NCBI GenBank assembly: GCA_029959085.1
Contig: JARWIR010000001.1
Span: 21,319,730 to 21,383,729, forward strand
Origin: Nemophila menziesii
Lineage: Eukaryota > Streptophyta > Magnoliopsida > Boraginales > Hydrophyllaceae
Length of the DNA: 64,000 nt
Direction of reading: 5' to 3'
The notes beneath the pieces were generated by a model, which worked only from the letters and a program-made list of their open reading frames with translations, made no database searches and was not told the DNA's origin. Numbering within the stretch: the first letter of the stretch is position 1; each line of letters starts with the position of its first letter. The position numbers and the translations under genes are program-made. This document shows positions 10,370 through 22,156 of the stretch, one piece after another.

Positions 10370-13300
10370 TTGCTGACATTCCAAAAGTAGTGCTAGCTTC
10401 GTGTCTAGCATCTTTTACAAGTTAATCAGCCTGACTGTTGAACTTCCTATTGATGTATTTGAAGTTTATAGGATCAAAGTCTCCAACTTTTTTGTTTGAT
10501 TTTGCAAATGATCTGTCGGATTTTCCAACTCGCTACTGACACCTAATACCTTGAATACACTCAAGGTTATCTGACAATATTAACTTTTGTTTGTTTAGGA
10601 AGCTTTCACATATTTGAACACTCTTTAGTATTGCCATAGTTTCTCCTTCCAACGGTGATTCGCACATAACATCTGTTTTTTCATATTCCGTAGTTCCCAG
10701 TTCTTTATATATTTTAATAATTCCTATTCACGTGGGCTCATATTTGTATTAGAACGAAGCATCACACTTGAGGATTATATCTGCATCCTTGTAACCTGTG
10801 TTCTCCCGCTCTGACGCTTTAATCCCAGTTTCCCTTCTCTGCATTGTATTTATTTTTTTCCAATCGATTCCGTGAACTTCTTTCATTAGTTTTATTGGTG
10901 TTAAAGATAATGTTCTCCCCTTCAATCAGTGTATTCTCATATAGTTCCATCATCTTATCTTTCCATATGTTCCAAATATTAATTATTAAATAGTCTATTA
11001 TTACCTTCGTTTCCCAGCCTTCCTTTGTAAACAAATCAATCAATCTTATTATCCAATATGTTAGTGTAATGTCTTCTTGATCATCTATTTTTACCTGTAA
11101 CGATGTACCTGCCCATGTTTTTTTGCATATTTTACAGTATAGAAGTAAATGTTCAACGGTATCTTTCTTATAGCATCCCTAGATACATTCCTTAGAATCT
11201 GCACACCTTCGCTTATATAAATTATTCTTTGTAGGTACAGCTTTATTACATGCTCTCCAGACAAACAGTTTAATCTTTTTTGGTATATTTGAGGTCCATA
11301 TAATCTTCCAGACTTCAGAATTGTGTTTTGCTGGTGTATCAACAGATTGTGGTCCTTTAATAACTTGTTCTTCTATAAGTTTTCTGTAGCCTGTCTTTTG
11401 TATTATATTTACCATCTTTTGAATAAGGCCATATAAACTTATCTTCATAATTTATATCTATAACCTATATTCTAGTAATAGTTGAAATTATGGGGCTAGG
11501 AAATATGTTATTAATAAGTTCCAAATTCCAAATATTAGTATTATAATAAAGTAACTGACATACTTTATTTACATTACATTTTGTAGGTTTCTCCAGTTTC
11601 TATTTCGTGTCCAGCCATCTATCATTCTAAATATCGATATTCTTCCCGTTTCCTACCTGGTGAAGTCCATATTTCTTTAAACAAATCCCTCCCTTCCATC
11701 ATACTCGCCCAGCTCCATGTTCTGCTCTGTCTCAATTTTACATTCATGAAATTATTATTACGAAAATATATCCCCTTAAGGACTTTTGTTGCTAGAGTAT
11801 CTTGGTTTTCCATAATCTTCCACGCTTGTGATGCTAAAAGTGTTGTGTTCATTGTTTTAAAATCTGTAAAACCTAAACCTCCAATCATTTTCTCTATCGC
11901 TATTTTTTTCCAAGCAACCCAATGAATTTATTTTCTTTCACCTGAATTCCACCAAAAGTTAGAGATAGCTGCAATAATTTTTTTACAAAACAAAATAGGA
12001 AAAGAAAAAATAGACATATAATAATTTGGCATGGCTTGGATAATTGCTTTGATAAGAACTTCTTTCCCTTTTCTGATAGTAGTCTTGATTTCCATCATTC
12101 TGTATTATTAAATAGTTTCTTCGCTGTCCATTCCAAGGACTCTACATTTGATCTTTTATGGCATACTGGGATTCCTAAATAATTACCAAGGTCAATTTTC
12201 TCAACAGTGCCAATTTCAGATACTACAAGTTGTCTTGTCTCTTGTAGTGTTTCTTTACTAAACATAATTGTCGATTTATTATAATTAATTTTTTGGCCTG
12301 ATCCTTGACAATAAGTATTGAGACATTCATTAAAGTCCTGCAAATTAGTTTTGTCAATAGTAATAAAAAGAGAATCATCTGCGAATACAAGATGCAAAAT
12401 TTCAGGACAGTTTTTGTTAATCTATATGCCTTTAACTTGATTATTTTTTGTATACTGCTCCATCCTACTAATAAGAGCCTCCGTCATAATAGAAAGGAGG
12501 AAAGGAGAGAGTGGATCTCCTTGTAGTAAACCTCTTCTTGAAAAAAAAAATTATGTAGCCTTTCTCCATTTAAATTGAGATTAAAAGACATTGTCATTAT
12601 ACAATTTTTAGTCCATAATATCCATTGTTCACAAAAACCAAGTTTATTTAATACCCGAATGAGGAAATCCCAGTTTACCTGGTCATATGCCTTTGTCATA
12701 TCAATTTTAATTGCTGCCATGTGCTTCTTAATTTTTCTTTTCCTGCTCATAAAGAAAGAAATTTCTTGGGCTACAATCATATTATCCTATATAGCTCGGC
12801 CTTTGATAAAAGCCTATTGTGTTTGAGAGACAATGTCTTTCATAAAACCTTGTAACCTGTTAGCCAATATTTTAGATATAATTTTGTAAATAAAATTAAC
12901 ACAAGATATAGGTCTAAAATCCTCTAAACGTTCTTGGGTTTCTCCTTTCGGAATAAGAGTTTTTAGAGTGTCATTTAAGTTAGCGAGACTATTATTATTA
13001 TTATGAAAGAAATCACTTACTACTTTGAAAACATCCGATTTAATGATATCCCAAAATTCTCTATAAAATTTACCATTAAGTCCATCCAGACCCGGAGCTT
13101 TCGAAGCTGATAATTCCCATACTACTTTTTCTACCTCCTCCATCAAGGTAGTCTGGTAAGTTCATCATTCATTTGTTGAGTCACTTTAGGTGTAATATAT
13201 CTTGTGGCCTCCTCCATAATTTCTGGATTATTATATTTTTCCATAAATAATAATTTGTAATAATTATTAAAACAATTTTAAACTTCAGCTGAGGCTTCAT

Positions 13301-14450
13301 GCCAAACCTTCTCTCATCCCTTATTCTCGTGACTCTATTATATTTCCTTCTTTGAATTGTAAATAAGTAAGAAGAATTTTGTATTTTTATCCCCATATAC
13401 GAGCCGATTTTATCTTGACCTATCCCTCAAATATTTCTCTTCACTAGCATATTCGAGTTTAATTTTCTTTTTAATTTCTTATTCTTTTTCAACTAATTCT
13501 TTAGTCACTGGTTCTTTTTTAATTTGCATAAGTCTATCTTGAAGTAATTTAATTTGTGTTTCGTGATTTTTAAAAGTTTCCTTACTCCATCTTTTTAATT
13601 CCTTGGTAGCGTTGTCTCTTTTCCTTGTATAGTTAGTAATAGGTGGATTAACTTTCCTAATATTCCATCCTTTTTCAATGGTCGGTCTACAATATTCATT
13701 ATCTAACCAAAACGACTCAAATTTGAAATGTTTAGTTTGTAAGGTCATATCAACATCATAGTTAAGGAGTAAGGGGGAGTGGTCAGAACCGACAGGCGGA
13801 TGGACAGAGACCTGTGCTCTCAGGAAAACCTTGAGCCATTTATATGTTGCCAACACCCTATCAATCTTTGTTTTAACGTGCTTGTTACCTGCCATCCTGT
13901 ATGACCATGTAAAATAACATCTGTTAGTTTTGATTTCAGCTAGCGAGTTAGTAAAAGTGAAATTTTTGAATTCATTAATATGATTAATCTCAGCATGTTT
14001 ATTGCTACTATTCTCGTTGATGTTTAGAATATCGTTATAGTCTCCAAGTATAGTCAATGGTTCCACTATGTCCTTGTTCCAATTAGTTATTTCATGCCAT
14101 ATCTTTTTCCTATCTTTAAAGTCATTTGGGGCGTGTATGCATACTAAGTAATAACAAAACTAAAGTTAATTAATTCTAACAATAACAAAAGAAGCCCAAC
14201 TGAAAACAACAGAAAGATTAACAAAAACATTCCATAAAATCATAAATCCACCGAAGTGGAAGGCAACCCCAGTTGGATCCACAAAAAACTTCTTCCCAAA
14301 ACCCAGTCGACGAACAATATCTTGGGAGTCCACCTCCCTCAACATTGTTTCACAATAAACAGCAATGGACGGTTTGAAGCGAGTCACCATCGACTCAGCT
14401 ATGAAACTGTCAAAGGGGCTCGTATCCCTTGACAATTCCAAAATAATGTC
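10370..14450 (-). pseudogene. LINE-2 ORF2: endonuclease - reverse transcriptase - zf-RVT - RNase H, broken
   Basis: Endonuclease: 14441-14166 carries RFKPSIAVYCETM and GGFMILWN, continuing after a break to 14066-13740 with LGDYND and GSDHSPLLLNYD. Reverse transcriptase: SKAPGLDGLNGKFY, LIPKG, EDFRPISCVNFIYKI and ILANRLQ (13146-12814), IDMTKAYDQVNWDFL (about 12700), GLLQGDPLSPF shifted out of frame at an A-run near 12540, and an intact HLVFADDSLFI (about 12390). zf-RVT: IKLFVWRACNKAVPTK (about 11290) and paired Cys/His. RNase H in a third frame (about 10770-10370): LKCDASF, GETMAILKS, LSDNLECI and NSQADSLVKDA supply the D-E-D-D residues. Numerous stops and frameshifts make it inactive. Confidence 0.8.
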
Positions 14451-14523
14451 GTCATTCTACTTGTACGGCTTTGTCAGAGGAGTAGCCGCCTCCCTTTTGA
14501 ATGTTCTCACCTTCATATGCATC

Positions 14524-14526
<3 letters not shown>

Positions 14527-14606
<80 letters not shown>
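14527..14606. repeat. (TA)n microsatellite
   Basis: About 80 bp of uninterrupted TA dinucleotide lies between the acidic ORF1 tail and the endonuclease start of LINE-2. The Tyr/Ile ORFs crossing it on both strands are artefacts. Confidence 0.97.
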
Positions 14607-14608
<2 letters not shown>

Positions 14609-17100
14609 CTTATGTCATTCTCTCCTTCCCTTCCTTCATATTGTGCTCCATAGTAATTCCCCTCATCTTCATTACTCCTTCTTTCTTCTTCCTCCTCAGG
14701 CTCCATCTGTGAGTCGTATACCTCAATCATATTTGAGATGTCTTGAAAGTCCTCCTGATATTTGTCCTTATCCTCATTCTCCTCTGGTAGTTCATCAATT
14801 TGTCAGTTCCAATCAGTCCACTCCCTTTCTTCACTCTCTTTCTCCTCTTCTAGTTCCTTTCCTTTAGCCTTCGAGCTGTTTCCTCCTCTAGTCGTATAGT
14901 TATAATTTTTTAAATCGACATTAGGGTTTTCGCGAATCACAATACCTCTATAGTTCCATGCTGTATTTCTTGACTCCACCTGCAACATCCACTACATTTT
15001 TATTCTTGAAGGCATAATTTATTAATTTACCATCTATGCTGATCTGAAATCCGTAAATGAGATCAAAGGGAGGGAATTTCGCGACGTTATCAATACTCCA
15101 GTTGATCTTCCTTCTTTCATCAATGTACTCCACATTCTTAATCCCTTTAACCTTAGAGTCCCTGAACTGATGACCAACCCTACCGCACCTGAAACACAAC
15201 GAACCTATGTTTTCATATTGGAAAACCACCCAACCTACTCCTTCTTGGAGTAAATAAGTTCCTGAAGGAAGTGGATGTTTGATGTTGAACTTAGCCCTGA
15301 ACCTGAGAACCTTCACCTTTGTATTTGGATTCTCTGGTTGTGCAATAGCCTCGATTTTTACAGAACAAACCTAAAGCGCTTTCACCATATTAACTTTATT
15401 TTGTTTAAACGTCAGTCCTTTAATCTGAACCCATATCGAGGAGTAGTCAGTATTGATGTCTGTGAACTCCACATGTTGCGACCGTAGTGTCATGCCAAAA
15501 TGAGTCTTGAAGAAAATACAAGGTCTTGACTCCCATATCTTCTTAAACTCTCGTTAATTGAATACTTCCAGCTTGAATGTATTGTCTTTGAGCTCAGTTA
15601 AACGGAAATGTCCTTGAATGTTCCATTTTTCTTCTATAGCCCTTCTTAGACCAACTGCGAATATGGGCATATCTCCAACAACTCTGAAGATAATAGTTGT
15701 GTCTTCTTGAAAGTTATCAGCAAGCCTAGCTTTAATCCCGATGTTAATAACTCATGACCTTCTAATGTTGTGTTCATTTAATAGGACTATGGGTAGAACG
15801 TGACAATCTCGAGTAGCCATTTTATTGGCTTTAATGAAGTACCTGTAACTTGCAATAAGAAAGCTATGCACGCTAGATAGGTTAGAATTATGTGAGGTCT
15901 TAAGAGTTAGTTTGAGAGAAAGAAAGACAAGGATTGGAAGGAAGTTAAGAGTTTTGAGAACATATACCATTCCTTTGCATTTATTGCTTCTTTAATAGGG
16001 CTGCGAGTGAAACTTCTTAGGTAAGTCTGATATTCTACAGACCTGTGATAATCTCTTCATTTCCTTCATTTTCATGTTCGTAAACCACAAATGATAATTA
16101 CATGTATCTTACGATGAGCCATCTACATAGGTAATGAAATAAGTATTATTGAAATAGCAATAAAAACTTTCCATCTTTCGATAAATTTCACAACAACTCT
16201 TCCTCTCAAGACCACCAGTGTCTTTTTGTTTCTCACGATGGCTGTTCAGCACTTCCCCCCATCCAACTAACTCTTCTTCTATTTCTGCTTCTCTCCAGTC
16301 ACCTTTCTTGTTTATATTGTTAACCTAGTTTTCCCCATCTTTAGTTATCAGATAATTATACTGAAGTTCATTATTACTCTTATCCACATATCCTTTCCCT
16401 AGGGCTGCAAACGAACCAAGCTGCTCGAGAGCCGCTCGAGCTCGGCTCGGAGAAAAGCTCGTTCGAGATCGGCTCGAATATAAACAAGCTCAAACTCAAG
16501 CTTCATTTTAAGCTCGATAAATAAACGAGCCTGCTCGAGCTCGACTCGTGAGCTCGTTTAAAATTATGAATTATAAATTAATATATTATTTACTTATAAA
16601 TATACTATTAGACCTTCAATATTAAATTGGATATTTTTAATTTATTTAGAAATTTATTTTTTTATTAATGTTATGTTTCATATTTTCATGTTATACACTC
16701 CATCAAATACCAAATATTCATGAAAATCTCATTTCAACCATAAAAAACAACTAAAAAAGATGGTTCTATAAGTTAAATAAACAAGTTATAATATTTCTGA
16801 TTTGGATCATTGGAAGCTCGGGCTCGACTCGTTTAAATTTGAGCTCGGCTCGGCCCGACTCATTTAATTTTGAGCTCGGCTCGGCTCGGCCTGAAAAATT
16901 AAACAAACAAGCCTGTACATCTAGGATTCGGCTCGGCTCGGCTCGTTTGCAGCCCTACCTTTCCCTCTCCATCCCTTATTAGCCATATCACAAATACCTT
17001 GCGTGTACACCACCCCATTCCGTTCTCATTTGTAGAACACGCTCCATCTCGAGATTATTCCATCTTTCCTGATGGCATCGCTACTCCCTATTACCCCATC
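14540..17100 (-). pseudogene. LINE-2 ORF1: DUF4283 / zinc-knuckle protein, broken
   Basis: The best-preserved part is 14948-15316, with a zinc knuckle CFRCGRVGHQFRDS. The last Cys of CX2CX4HX4C is replaced by Ser, so zinc binding is probably lost. Upstream (about 15330-15820) is a DUF4283-like segment including WVQIKGLTF and MATRDCHVLP. Downstream (about 14988-14620) is an acidic Glu-rich tail. Low-confidence coding text continues upstream through 16000-16390 and 16970-17100, on both sides of the hAT insertion. Several stops and frameshifts interrupt it. Family membership is clear from the knuckle and from its place directly before the endonuclease; the N-terminal limit is a guess. Confidence 0.65.
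16400..16957. mobile_element. Non-autonomous hAT element (MITE-like) with perfect TSD
   Basis: A perfect 8-bp target duplication CCTTTCCC (16392-16399 and 16958-16965) flanks 558 bp bounded by inverted TAGGGCTGCAAACGA / TCGTTTGCAGCCCTA-type ends. The eight-base duplication and the ends are diagnostic of hAT. Both subterminal regions are packed with GCTCG / CGAGC words in both orientations, probable transposase-binding sites. It contains no ORF, so it would depend on a transposase supplied in trans. It is inserted in the ORF1 region of LINE-2. Confidence 0.95.
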
Positions 17101-17110
17101 ATGATAACTA

Positions 17111-18240
17111 TTAACCCTTACTTATTTATGATAATCATTTCTATACATCCTCTTAGTCTTATATCTAGATTTTTTAAAACTAGAATATATAATGAGATGA
17201 AATCTCGTTAGTCCATCCGAAGAATTCCCATCTTCGGACGCTCTCTAGACTAAAGAAACGTGAGATTTTATCATATTAACCCAAAAAATAAGGACAATTA
17301 AGAATGAAAATAGAGAAAAAAATTATGGTTTGTAAGAAAGAAGCGTGATATTCGTGAGAGAGAGTTTTTACATTTTAGCTTTTAATTAGAACTTTATCTT
17401 TTTCGTTAGAACTTGGGGGGTTAAAAACCTATTTATAAAACTTCAATAGGCTTCACAGGATAAGAAGGATCCCTAATTGTAATATTTGGAAAAATTAGAA
17501 AATCACCGGTTTTAAAAACAAAAGAACTGGAAAATCTGAATAAAATATTTCGATTAGTGTAAAGCTAGTCTATTACAATAATGAAATACTAAACGAAACT
17601 TACACGGAATCAAAAGAAGAATAATACACGAAAATAATAGTGTGAGAAAGATATTCCGGCGTACCTGGGGAAGGACCTGTATGTATTGGTGAGGAGGTGA
17701 GTAGAATCTCTTAACAAGAGCGTCAGAATAAATGCTCTTGAATGAATCCATTATTACTAATGTTTTGAATATTACATTTGTTAATCCTTTTAAAATTCCA
17801 ACAATGAACTTGCACACTATGTTGACTTGATTCATTCCCATATTGACCAAGTCCTATAATAGTTGGGCTTTGAAGAAGGATTATTCTGGCTTTAGCGTGT
17901 CTTCAATCGTTGGGCGTTTTGTCTTCTTGCTGAAAGGTTTTGAACTTTCACCGACTACTATAAGTACCAGCCATATTCCATCATAATCACTTCAGAAAAC
18001 TTATTTCATTTTTCATTTTTTGACTCCCCAAACTCCCCAACTATCCCACGTCGTCGTCGCTGGGCCAGGCCTGGCGGGTGGTGGTGCGAGTGTGTGGTGC
18101 TTTGCCTTTTCCTTTTTGGCTTTCATAGTCTTTATTTCTTTTGAAATGAATAGATAGGAAAGATTTAATGTTCTAATATTGTACTTAAGTGTCAATATCT
18201 TTCGGTTTGAATTGACACGTAGTGAAGTGAGGCAACCACC
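17111..18240. other. Unassigned sequence
   Basis: No supported gene. ORFs at 17554-17850 and 18013-18195 (minus) have no recognisable domain. A purine-rich GAGAGAGAG stretch occurs near 17360 and a short GC-rich patch near 18050-18090. It may be decayed retrotransposon sequence, but I cannot assign it. Confidence 0.4.
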
Positions 18241-18299
18241 GAATTCTGTTTAAGTGAACTTACTCTTAAATTTAACGGTTTTTGATCGAGACCCTCACA

Positions 18300-18800
18300 A
18301 CACATACTATACCCTGCTGAAAGTCATAGTTCCCTCGAACATCACCCTTCAGTTTGTTCATCAAGTCTTTCTCTAAGAACCACCCCTTGCGGGTTATGAA
18401 CTTTGCGGACTTATCCATATGAGATTATTAAGGACGTCTCCTTAACATTCTATCATGAATGTTGAGTCACACTTTTGACAGTGAATTCATCAAGTCCTTC
18501 TCAAAAGGACCACCACAATGGCTATGTTCATTATGAGTTAAAACAATCATCCTAGTGTTCTTTCTAGAATGGTACACCTTATGAGTGAATTCGTCAAGTC
18601 CTTCACAATAGGACCACCACGAGTGGCTATGAATTCATTAAAACAATTTATACATTCTTGCCATATCCCATGAGGATTGAGTCTATGGTCTTAGGTCCAA
18701 CTGTGACCGGTTTTTTAACTCGGGAAATCTTTTATAGACACCCCACATTTAGGTTGGTGGGCCTGAATTGATATCGTAGCCTTCAGCTATGTCATTTCAT
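18300..18800. repeat. Degenerate tandem repeats of about 110-130 bp
   Basis: Three diverged copies of a module containing CAAGTCCTTCTCAAAAGGAC, CACCAC and GGCTATG occur near 18358, 18487 and 18593, each followed by a variant of gaattcatt. The arrangement looks like the inside of an old LTR or MITE-type repeat, but no terminal repeats were found. No coding potential. Confidence 0.5.
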
Positions 18801-19060
18801 AGGGGGTGTTTAAGGCACTAATTTTATGGATAAACATATTAATATTACAAAACTAAGTTTGATTTAGCAAACTAGTTGCTTTTCCACCTCAGACTTATAT
18901 AATATAAACATATTTTCCCTTTCATCTTTAGTTTTAGGAGATATACTCTCATAAACCTAGAATAGAAACCTACGAAGGAAATATAGTATAGGTATTCTCC
19001 TCTACTTGCGGAATTTATTATAACCATTTAAGTCTGAATGCACTAATTCTAATAGTTTAG

Positions 19061-20651
19061 TGGTGGGGGCAAGTATGTGATAAATAAAGATAATAATAAA
19101 GGACACTCCCTTGACTACCATGAGAAACTCAGTGAAAGTATTACATATCGTTTGCAAGTTTAGTTAGTAAGTAAAGTTCGTTCATAGGGATTTGTTCTGT
19201 TATATCTACTTGTGTATATAGAGAAGTGTAGGAGAAATTACTTGTTTGACAAAAAGACAATAAAAGAAATAATATTTTTTTGTTTTCAGATGTAAAAGAT
19301 AATAATGCAAATAGAAAATATAATAAAGAACGGAGATGAGAAATATAGCTTAGGTCCGCTAGCATGCACTTATCCTTTGAATCAATATTCTAGTTATAAG
19401 GGTGAGCTCTGTAAATAGTCAGGATTCTATATTACTCCTAACCCCCTTCCAGGTGCACTTAGGTGGCAACCTAACAATTACCAGGGGACTTGGGTAAGGG
19501 GACTTGGATAAGGGGACCTTGCGCAATGATCGGTGGTTAAATCAAACCCTAGTGACTAACTAGTTGGGTAAGCCGTTAGGATCACTACCGCACACTAGAC
19601 GTTTATGTGGTGTTTCAATAATTAGACACCCCTTCCAGGTGACCATTTAACTACTATGGTAATCCTATACGTTGTACATAGAAAGAACTACAGTCATTCA
19701 GTCAAAGCACATAAAACAGATACATAAAGTAACTAAGTAGCTCAATCAATTTAAAGGTTAGTCCCAAATAACGTGAAAACAAATAAAGAATTTGAATTCA
19801 AAGATTATACATAAGCAAACCCCAACTATGGGAAAATTAGTCATAACTAAAGACATAGAATTAAACTAAGGATAAAAGTAATTAGAAGCAAAGATAAGAT
19901 AAAGAATCTAATAAAAATTACCCTAATGATAGAGAGATAGGATGGAGAAGAGGAGTTTGTGACTTTCCAACTTCTTGTCTTCCTCTTTAGGTCTTCTTGC
20001 TTCTATGGATGACTTCTAAGAGTAATAATAATTAAAGGCTGCGCAAGGGCATGTTTACAATTATAATAGGGGTGTATTTGTAGGTGTTTTATAACCATAG
20101 GTCAAAATCTTGGAATGTAAGGCAAGTAATTGGAGTCCAATTCAAATCCGTTTCCTAAGATATAGGACAAGATAAACACTGCTCATTGTTTGGGTCATAT
20201 CTCCTTCGGTACTGAGCCAAATTTCGCGTACGTTATATCAAAACGACCGCAGAAAAAATATCTATCTAATTCTTGGAAGGCTCGTCCAAAATGGCAGAAG
20301 ATTTGAAGTTATAGTCACTTTAGTTGACGTAGCTGTAGAATTGACAGATTTATTTGGTAGCTTTTTTTTTCCTAATTCAACTTTGCTTCCTTTTATCTCC
20401 TGATTTATCCTGTATCTTCTTTCCTTAACATCTTATAATCGATTTGGAATCTAATTAAATTCCATAAACCTCAAGAGCTTCCCATTAACACACAAATTGG
20501 ACCAAATATGCTCCAAAAGTAATAAATCATCAAACCGAGACATGAATTGAGAAATTATCTAATAATGGGAAAAATCTCATAACAATTAGTTAAATACACC
20601 TAAAAATGTTGTCTCAAACCTATATTGTATATTACAAATATGGAGACATCA
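19061..20651 (-). repeat. 3' LTR of the outer Athila-like element
   Basis: It starts TGGTGGGGGCAAG and ends GGAGACATCA, with a polypurine tract (minus strand TTGAGTTGGGGGTCT) directly adjoining at 20652. A small local duplication (AAGGGGACTTGG repeated near 19485-19515) helps make it longer than its partner LTR. Compared with the pair of the nested element, the two outer LTRs differ far more, so this insertion is older. Confidence 0.9.
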
Positions 20652-20678
20652 AGACCCCCAACTCAAAGTTATATCGTC

Positions 20679-22156
20679 TGGTACTGCCTACGGTGTGATA
20701 AAATAATGTATAAAATAAGTGAAAATAAACACCCTAGGCTGAGCACGGTTCTGCAAGTATACAGATCGTATGGAAGTTTTAATGAATAAGTAAGATTCGT
20801 TCCTCAGAGACTACGAAGGTTAAGAAGAACTTATGCAAATATTAAAGTGCAAATATGAGAGTTAGAACAGATAATACGCAAGTAGAAAGAAGATATAGAT
20901 AGATATTTATTTGGTTTTTGAATAATAAAACTAAATAAATAAACTAAAAGACAGAAAATTAAATAAGCTAAGAAGAGAAGATAGTATGATAGTTTAGCCT
21001 GAGTAATTAGAAAGTAATCCCCACTAGTTATGCCGTTCTAAACATGTAAGGGATGAATCATGTAGTATTTCAATTGCGCTACGTAGTTTCAAATAGGGTT
21101 TACCTGTGTCAATAAGAACCTAAGCAAACTTTTCCTGCAATTGATTAAATAGCAATACACTATACCATTGACTATCTAGATAGGCTGAATTGTCAGATCA
21201 AACCTTATTCTAGACGTTATGTGCTAATTCTATAGTCAAATATACCGGTTATCTAACTACTATGATGGTAATCCAATGCGTTTGCAACCGTAAACAACAC
21301 AGAATATAAATCCAACACATAAACAGAGAAATCAAAACATAAATTCAATCAAATTAGATAGATGTCAATCAAAACTAGGGTTCATACATATATGCTAAAA
21401 CTCAAGCTAAATTCATTTAATTCATACTAAGAAAAGAAAAGAAAAGAATTACAGAACTAAAGGTTGAAGAAGACATGATTGATGCACAGCTCCTTCCAGA
21501 CTTCTCTTCTTGTGTTGTAGCTTCTTCCTGACCTTAAGGTTTGGGCAACGATGATTTTCTAATGATAAGAGGCTGTATTTATAGTGTATAGGAAGACCTA
21601 ATTCGTTTTCTTGAAGGAGAAGGTAAGTATTGGACTCCTAGCCCAACTCAAATTCGTAGCCCAAAAATATGAAATCAGCCCCGTTTTTGTTTTGGTCCTA
21701 ACAGCTTCAATTCTTATCCGTTTGACGCGTATGAGTAGTCGAAATTCATCGACTCGAAAAGATCTTTAACTTTTATTTTGACCGTTCATCCAAATTCCTC
21801 ACCGATTTTGAGACATAAGCTAATTTGTGGTCGTAGGTGCTAGAATTCAGATTTATGGCAGCTTTACGTTTTCCATATTTTTAGCTTTTGTTTCCTTATC
21901 TCAAATTTCCATGTTTATCGTCTTTCCTTTAGCTCTTAGACTTTGACTTGAACTCTAATTAATTACCATATATCTTTAAAGTTTCACACTAAATAAATAA
22001 TTAAACTCAATTTGCTCTAAAAATAATAAATAATTAATTCAAGACGCGAAATAGGAAAGTGTACTAAATCATGATAAAATCAACCTATACTCTCATAAAT
22101 ACACCTAAAAAGATGTCTCCAACTACTAATAAATCATCACAAATGGGGAGACATCA
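20679..22156 (-). repeat. 3' LTR of the inner element
   Basis: 1478 bp, colinear with the right-hand copy with only scattered substitutions and small indels. It is followed on the plus strand by the polypurine-tract complement AGACCCCCAACTCAAAG (22157 on). Confidence 0.93.

Larger units (their letters stand above)
10099..17110 (-). mobile_element. LINE-2: decayed L1-type retrotransposon with RNase H domain
   Basis: Reading leftward on the minus strand: ORF1 (from about 17100 to 14540), endonuclease (about 14450-13740), reverse transcriptase (about 13400-12100), zf-RVT (about 11400-11100), RNase H (about 10800-10370) and a 3' UTR. Exact ends are uncertain: no A-tail or target duplication was found, and a solo LTR sits at the 3' side. 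It carries a (TA)n microsatellite and a hAT miniature element. Confidence 0.75.

Noticed and set aside
14365..14867. ORFs on both strands crossing the TA tract, with long Tyr/Ile repeats
   Set aside because: They are translations of a (TA)n microsatellite, not genes. The same holds for 40694-40885 and 42269-42580.
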